Assembly: GCA_020746875.1 (NCBI GenBank)
Contig: JAGTJL010000005.1
Span: 1,240,001-1,304,000, forward strand
Length of the DNA: 64,000 bases
Direction: 5' to 3'
DNA from: Rhexocercosporidium sp. MPI-PUGE-AT-0058
Lineage: Eukaryota > Ascomycota > Leotiomycetes > Helotiales
The position numbers and the translations under genes were made by a program. The number at the start of each line of letters is the position of its first letter. Position 1 is the stretch's first letter. The notes beneath the pieces were generated by a model. That model did no database searches, was not told where the DNA came from, and saw nothing but the letters and a program-made list of their open reading frames with translations. This document shows positions 58,921-64,000 of the stretch, piece after piece.

Positions 58921-59677
58921 CTATACCCGTAATCCCTCCCTCAAATACCACATTAATACGTTTGCCAAGCCTTCTCAATTACAGCAACATGTTAGACTTT
59001 CCGCTCCAAAACTCAAATAGAAAGAACTCACACTGTCAAGTATCACAATAACACATGTATGATTTCCCACCTGGCTAAATGTCCACCCTCCCCTCTTTGA
59101 TGGCTCGTCATACCGCGACCTCACGACAACCTTCTGCAAAGCACATTCCAGATCCCAGACGTAAGATAGCCGTTCTATGACTTTGAACCCTTTTCTAGCG
59201 TCAACGCACATTGGATCTAGAGTGCAGTTCAACTCCATGTCGGATATCACAAATCTCAACCTCCTTAGCGTCGTCTCACTGACTAGTATTTGGAGATCCA
59301 TCGAATCCAGCTGCAGAAAATATAGCAGTACCGAATTGATGACAAAGGGTGTGGTATAGCATTGAGAGGGCTTCAGTGCTTACCTGCTGATTGACAATTA
59401 GGAGTGATGGTGTGTGCAAGCGAATGAAATGTAGATTAGAGACAATCCACGGAGATTCTCGCGGGTCCTCGCATCTTTGCTTGGGAAGGTTCTGCTGCGA
59501 GACTTGGGAAGGATTGTTTACTTCAATACTTGGGCCAAGAAACTGCATGTTTGTAGATTTTGTTCCGGAGCTCTGCTGGGAGAGCGAGGAATGGGATGGG
59601 AAAGACAATGGTGGAGACAACGAGGAGATGCTCAGACGAGCTTCATCTATTGAAGCAAGTCGTTCAGATGGCACCAT
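58921..59677 (-). CDS. Hypothetical protein, uncertain splicing or frameshift
   Basis: From ATG 59,677 the Ser/Pro-rich N-terminus leads to SPWIVSNLHFIRLHTPSLLIVN. After CAGCAG a GTAAGC donor and a TTTTCTGCAG acceptor about 70 bp on would remove an intron in frame and join to LDSMDLQILVSETTLRRLRF, then KGFKVIERLSYVWDLE. A further intron near 59,030 may give an end at TAG 58,921. However, the removed segment itself reads QVSTEALSMLYHT and, one frame over, PFVINSVLLYF. That resembles the N-x-Q-(I/V)-x-x-EAL-x-x-LY block of a large fungal family of unknown function, so a frameshifted pseudogene is the alternative. No catalytic motif. Function unknown. Confidence 0.4.
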
Positions 59678-60454
59678 CTGCTATTAAATGTTTTGGTAGC
59701 AAAAATACTATCTGTATTGAATGTGATGTACAACCGATCTTGTGACCAAGTCCTCCTAGACCTTCCCCCTTCCAGGTTCTACCCCACATTAGCTGGGGAA
59801 GCGGGAAGCGGGAAGTGGCCCGCCTGGCTTCCCATCATCGGCGGAATGAAAATCCGGGGACCGAACATCTGCCGAACTCAGGGGGTAACATATCTCCGAA
59901 TCTTGAATTTACTTTCCCGGTTTCGGAAGACACCTCAGCCATTCCCGCCGCCAAGTGCGTGAGACTCTCGAGAGACTGATAATTGGTGGGTTTCATCTCA
60001 CGTCAAGCGGCGAATCCTTTCTCCTCCTTTCCATGGGTCTGCTGCAGCTAAATTGCAAAGCTGCATCTCGAAAACCTAAGCATCACCAGTTGCAGCCATC
60101 TGTCAGACTACAACTGCTCCCCCTCACTCATCTACCCACTCACACTCACCCCCAACCCGGCACCTGCGGCCACCCTGCCTCATCTGAGTATCTCAGCAAG
60201 GATTGCTCGGCATATCACTCTCCATCCTCCGCATTCGCATTTGGCATAAGCTTACCTTTCGAGAAGAACCTTGCAGCCAAGCGGCTGGCACCCTCATATC
60301 AAATCACGTCTTAGAAAGTTAAAGGTCTCCTTCCAAAATGTGGTCGATCCCCCTTTCAAAACTGTCCCTACTCCCTCCCCTCCTCCGCTACTTCGGATTC
60401 CACAATTCGAATTCCTTTGCTTGTCAGGACCAGAGTCGTTGTTTTAACGAAAAT
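59678..60454. other. Intergenic / 5' region of the lactonase-like gene
   Basis: No independent gene supported. An in-frame upstream ATG at 60,338 would add 39 residues to the lactonase-like protein but would bury its signal peptide, so it is treated as leader sequence. Confidence 0.5.
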
Positions 60455-61742
60455 ATGCGTTTCTCTCAGATACCCCTGGGCGGTCTTGTGACGTCTACCG
60501 TTGCTGCTGTCGCTACTACCAATCTGTTCGTGTCTTCTTATGCGGGCACTATTTCGACGCTGCTGTTGAGTCCAGAGGCCATTGGGGGGTATTCGTTGAA
60601 GACCGTGGCCGTCAATACAGTTGCCCAGACCAGCCCATCATGGCTGACCAGAGATGAGCTGAATGGAATTATATATTCTACCGATGAAGGCTTCTTTGGA
60701 CCCAATGGCTCTGTATCCGCATACTCGGCTTCCGAATCAGGGGATCTTACTCTGCTGGGTCGCGCAATAACAGTGGGTGGACCTGTGAGCTCTGTAGTTT
60801 ACAACGGTGGAAAAGGCCTAGCCTTGGCTCACTAGTAAGCGATTTCCAAACCCCTCTACTCTACCGATGAGTAACATATTCTAGCGGAGGTTCCGCGGTG
60901 ACAAGCTGGTCTATCCGCGCAAACGGGACTCTCGACTCCCTCCAAGCTCTGACATTCAAGCTCACAGCACCCGGCACCAACCCTTCAAGGCAAGACGCCC
61001 CTCACCCACACGAAGTGATCGTCGACCCCACAGACAGCTTCATCGTCGTCCCAGATCTAGGCGCTGACCTCGTCCGAGTGTTCACCATCGACAAAACAAG
61101 CAGTCTTCTCACAGAAGTAACACCGTTCGCAACCCCCGCCGGCTCCGGTCCACGACATGGAGCATTCCTTAAAGCAAAATGTGGGAACACGTATTTCTTC
61201 CTGATCTCGGAACTGGCGAACACGATTGCGAGTTACAAGGTGACATATAGAGAGAAGAGCTTGTCATTCAAGGAAGTATTCGTGAGCGGCACATATGGCC
61301 CCACTGCGACACCAGCTGGAGCCTCAGCAGCTGAAGCTATCCTCAGCGTGAGTATTTTTCATCCTTCTTTTTATCGGCCTAAGCTGACCAACGGAAAAAG
61401 CCCGATCACAAATTCCTCCTCACCTCCTCACGCAACGCACCGCTCTTCGAAATCGACAATTTCGACCCCACCAACAGCACCAAAATCCCATCCGACACGC
61501 TCCAGAGCTGGGCCATCGACGACGCTACGGGGAAGCTGTCGTTCAAGCAGCTTGCGCCCGCGGGAGGTAGAGTTCCTAGACAGTTCTCGCTTAATAAGGC
61601 GGGTACGCTGGCGGCTGTTGGGTTGCAGAGTGATAGCCGTGTGGTGATTGTTCAGAGGGATGTAAGTACTGGGAAGTTTGGAGATTTTGTTGCCGCGGTT
61701 GATGTAGGAGGGGAGATTACGAGTGTCATTTGGGATGAGTGA
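60455..61742 (+). CDS. Lactonase-like seven-bladed beta-propeller protein, secreted
   Basis: Three exons, 60,455-60,834, 60,885-61,347 and 61,401-61,742, with introns of 50 and 53 bp, encode 394 aa. The start MRFSQIPLGGLVTSTVAAVA is a likely signal peptide. Propeller features of the 6-phosphogluconolactonase/carboxy-cis,cis-muconate cyclase family (Lactonase, PF10282) are clear: LFVSSYAGTISTLLL, then YSTDEGFFGPNGSVSAY, HPHEVIVDPTDSFIVVPDLG, ADLVRVFTID, GSGPRHGAF, LISELANTIASY, and the last blade PRQFSLNKAGTLAAVGLQSD. The conserved H-P-H and PRH loops carry the presumed active-site residues. Secreted fungal members have unknown substrates, so no cytosolic pentose-phosphate role is assumed. The stop lies 148 bp from the stop of the convergent CLC gene. 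No break seen. Confidence 0.85.
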
Positions 61743-61890
61743 TTGAGTGGACAGATGCCATTAGGATATTCTGTACCGTAGAATAGAGGAAGGTATTAGA
61801 GTAGAGGGAGGCAATGGCGGCTGCCAACATTGAATATCAGAAACGGAACGAATCTTGGATCAAAAGTCTATATTCGTATTCAAACAGTCC

Positions 61891-64000
61891 TTACTGACGG
61901 TCCTCTAATTCTACACCTTGGTCGACATCAACATCGTCCTCTGTCCCATCCATCATATACGATGTGGGAGCTGTATGCCCACGAGGTGGTGACCTCGCTA
62001 AATCGACCGATCCTCCTATTCTGATTCGTCCCCTAGAAACGTGATGCACCTGATCTGCCAGCCAGCCTGCACCTTTCTTGAACACACCCCAGAGCCTTTC
62101 CTGACTTTCAACTAGATGTCTGTCATCTCTTGGATTTTCGCTGGCTTCCACCTTGAATTGGTATTTCAAGCAGTCCTTAACTGTCACAAGGCCAGTGAGC
62201 TTCCCATGGTATTCGATGAGGATCACTCGTGGCCCAATCTTGCGGAATAGTTCCATGACTGTTTCAAGCGGTAGTCGCGGATGCACAGTGACTGGTGTAG
62301 GGTCTATAAAGCGACTGAAGTCGACAGAGGAAGATGCCATTGCATCGAATGTCGTCGATGAAGGTCCGGAGATTGCCGGTGTTGCAGGTACAGAGCCTCC
62401 CCCTGAAGCTGGTAAACTGAAATAGCATTTTGCTGTCGAGTTGATCGACCTATCTCTCTTAACGCGATCAATAGCGTATCGTAATTCGGTCCGACCGATG
62501 TACCCAACGAGTATCTTCGAAACTCTATCCTCCACTATTGGAAAGCCTTGATACTTGTCCTCGCGCAGCAGTTGCTCGAGGTTCTTCATGCTCAAGCCTG
62601 TTGTAGGTAGCGCGATAACATCGCTTGTCATAACTTGTGAGACTGGGACATCGAATATATGGTCTTCCTTGTTATCCAAGAATGGGAAGCCGCTGAAATA
62701 TATCATCCTATCAGCAATTCCTCCTTTCCCAAATAATTCGCTCACTGCTTTAGTGACTCCAACCACCACCATTGTTGGTAAAATGTAGGTAAGAGCTCCG
62801 GTAAGCTCAAACATTATGACCACCACAGAAACTGTGATGTGCATGATGCCGCTCAGAGCAGCGGCCGCTCCAAGAAATGCGTATGTTCCGGGCGTGATGC
62901 AAGGAATATCCGGCTGACATGCTGAGAAGAACACGGATGTAGGGTATGCCTCATGCAGTGCCTGCACCAGTATTCCAACCGTTCTCCCGAAAGAGGCCCC
63001 AATAGCCATTGATGGCACAAAGATACCAGCTGGAACTTTGCATCCATACGATATAATGACGAGGAATATCCGAAGGATTGTTGCTATTGTCAGAGATGCG
63101 ACCATTGCCCACCTATTCTCTCGATCGCACAGGCCATTGTAATCTTCAGCCCCTTCACACTCCAGAAATAGGATTTCCATGCTCTCTGTCATGTCAATCC
63201 GGAGGAACATGTTGGGATAGCAGATGATGGCAGTCCCAGTCGCCAATAATGTCGCTTCGAGGATAGCGTATTTGGTGAGATACTTTTTACGAAAGGCCTG
63301 CGCTCTCAAATTCCACTTGATGACGAAAGCACCGTACAAGCCTCCAAAGATACCAATGATGATGTAAAAAACCACCTCGAAAAAGTGCCATGATCGATCA
63401 TAATGGACCTGGAACATGACAAGCTGACCCGTTCTGAAAGGGTTCATAGCCGATAGCACAGCCGTGGCAACCAGGGCACAGAAATAACTCCTCCACATCG
63501 TCTTAAGCGGAAAATAGGACGACATCTCCTCGAGTGAGAACAAAACTCCGCCGATGGGGCTTCCGAAAGCTACTGCTACTCCAGCAGCGGCACACGCGCT
63601 TAAAATTTCTCGAGTCTTGGACGCACTTCTTTTATACTTCTCAAACAATCTCGAGATGACATTTCCTGTGCAGACCGCATAATGCACACTGGGACCTTCC
63701 TTGCCGACGGACAGACCAGATGCGATGGCGAGAGGCAGTGCCACTGATTTGATGACCAGAGTCCAGAATCCAAGGAAACCTTTCATAACGAAACCAGCTA
63801 TGATGCATTTGATCTCGGAAATCCCCGATCCTGCAGCATATGGAGCGAATGACCTAACCAGGCTTGCTGAGGTCAAAGCAAATATAGTCTGTTGATGTTA
63901 GTAAGAACAATGTGACCAGATGATGGGGGACTCTACTGCAAACATAATATACAAAAAATAGTTGACTAAAGCGAGGGAGCTCCACCGATGCCAATCATCG
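61891..64000 (-). CDS. CLC chloride channel/proton antiporter (5' end outside window)
   Basis: Two exons are visible, 64,000-63,937 (partial) and 63,888-61,891, joined across a 48-bp intron. The first reads WHRWSSLALVNYFLYIMFA, then TIFALTSASLVRSFAPYAAG. CLC selectivity motifs are present: GSGISEIK, GKEGPSVH (with the gating Glu) and PAGIFVPSMAIGASFGR. About ten hydrophobic helices lie between 63.9 and 62.7 kb. The cytosolic tail has two CBS domains: VMTSDVIALPTTGLSMKN to LVGYIGRTEL, and DPTPVTVHPRLPLETVMELF to GLVTVKDCLKYQF. The tail is longer than minimal and ends in an acidic stretch. The closest functional group is the Gef1/ClC-3-5-type endomembrane transporters that acidify Golgi or vacuolar compartments; this is inferred from motif order. 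No break seen. The N-terminus lies beyond 64,000. Confidence 0.92.

Noticed and set aside
41921..61742. Secondary-metabolite or catabolic gene cluster (GMC, FMO, dehydrogenase, epimerase-like, lactonase-like)
   Set aside because: No backbone synthase, pathway regulator or transporter. Several members are dead and gaps hold unrelated relics, so co-function is not supported.

Overview
The window is nuclear DNA of a filamentous ascomycete (Pezizomycotina). Genes carry short (44-60 bp) GT-AG introns. Large blocks are extremely AT/TpA-rich and hold retrotransposons whose copies differ almost only by C-to-T and G-to-A changes, the mark of repeat-induced point mutation (RIP). Genus cannot be fixed by eye.

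Layout. Bases 1-23,540 are one nested, RIP-destroyed retrotransposon stack. A Ty3/gypsy chromovirus (bases 1-80, 8,382-9,977 and 19,483 to about 21,800, ending in a chromodomain) was hit by a complete Ty1/copia element (81-8,381, minus strand, 189-bp LTRs, target duplication TTTAT) and by a complete 9.5-kb Ty3/gypsy element (9,978-19,482, 282-bp LTRs, duplication GTAT). Bases 23,540-25,640 return to normal composition and hold a coding relic and two nested inverted-repeat elements. Bases 25,640-28,669 are a dead piggyBac-type transposon lying 181 bp upstream of an intact secreted GH79 glycoside hydrolase gene (28,851-30,577). A Tc1/mariner element (about 30,703-31,968) has a transposase broken by one stop codon. 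Bases 32,440-35,143 are a second AT-rich block with an LTR remnant and a solo LTR that itself carries a small insertion.

Bases 36,411-40,221 hold a fimbrin-like (actin-bundling, CH-domain) pseudogene split by a 2.9-kb hAT element with a perfect 8-bp target duplication. From about 41.9 kb the composition is genic, but relics are mixed with intact genes. Intact or nearly so: a secreted GMC oxidoreductase (7 exons), a xylitol/sorbitol-type zinc dehydrogenase, an NAD(P)-binding epimerase-like protein, a lactonase-like beta-propeller protein, and a CLC chloride channel/antiporter running off the right edge. Broken: a Gln-rich coactivator-like gene, a C-terminal fragment of an AAA ATPase, a Lys/Pro-rich gene, a fructosamine-kinase-like gene with an internal deletion, a flavin monooxygenase and the 5' end of an amino-acid-transporter-like gene.

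The gene set does not form an obvious pathway or biosynthetic cluster. GH79, the polyol dehydrogenase and the lactonase-like protein would each fit carbohydrate use, but they lie far apart and no shared regulation is visible. The main story is genome turnover: layered transposon insertions that can be ordered in time, plus nonsense changes of RIP type (Trp or Gln codon to stop) in genes and transposases outside the AT-rich blocks. I found no convincing new biochemical system. The most informative objects are the hAT-split fimbrin paralogue, the nested retroelement stack, and a family of CTGAGC-rich repeat patches.
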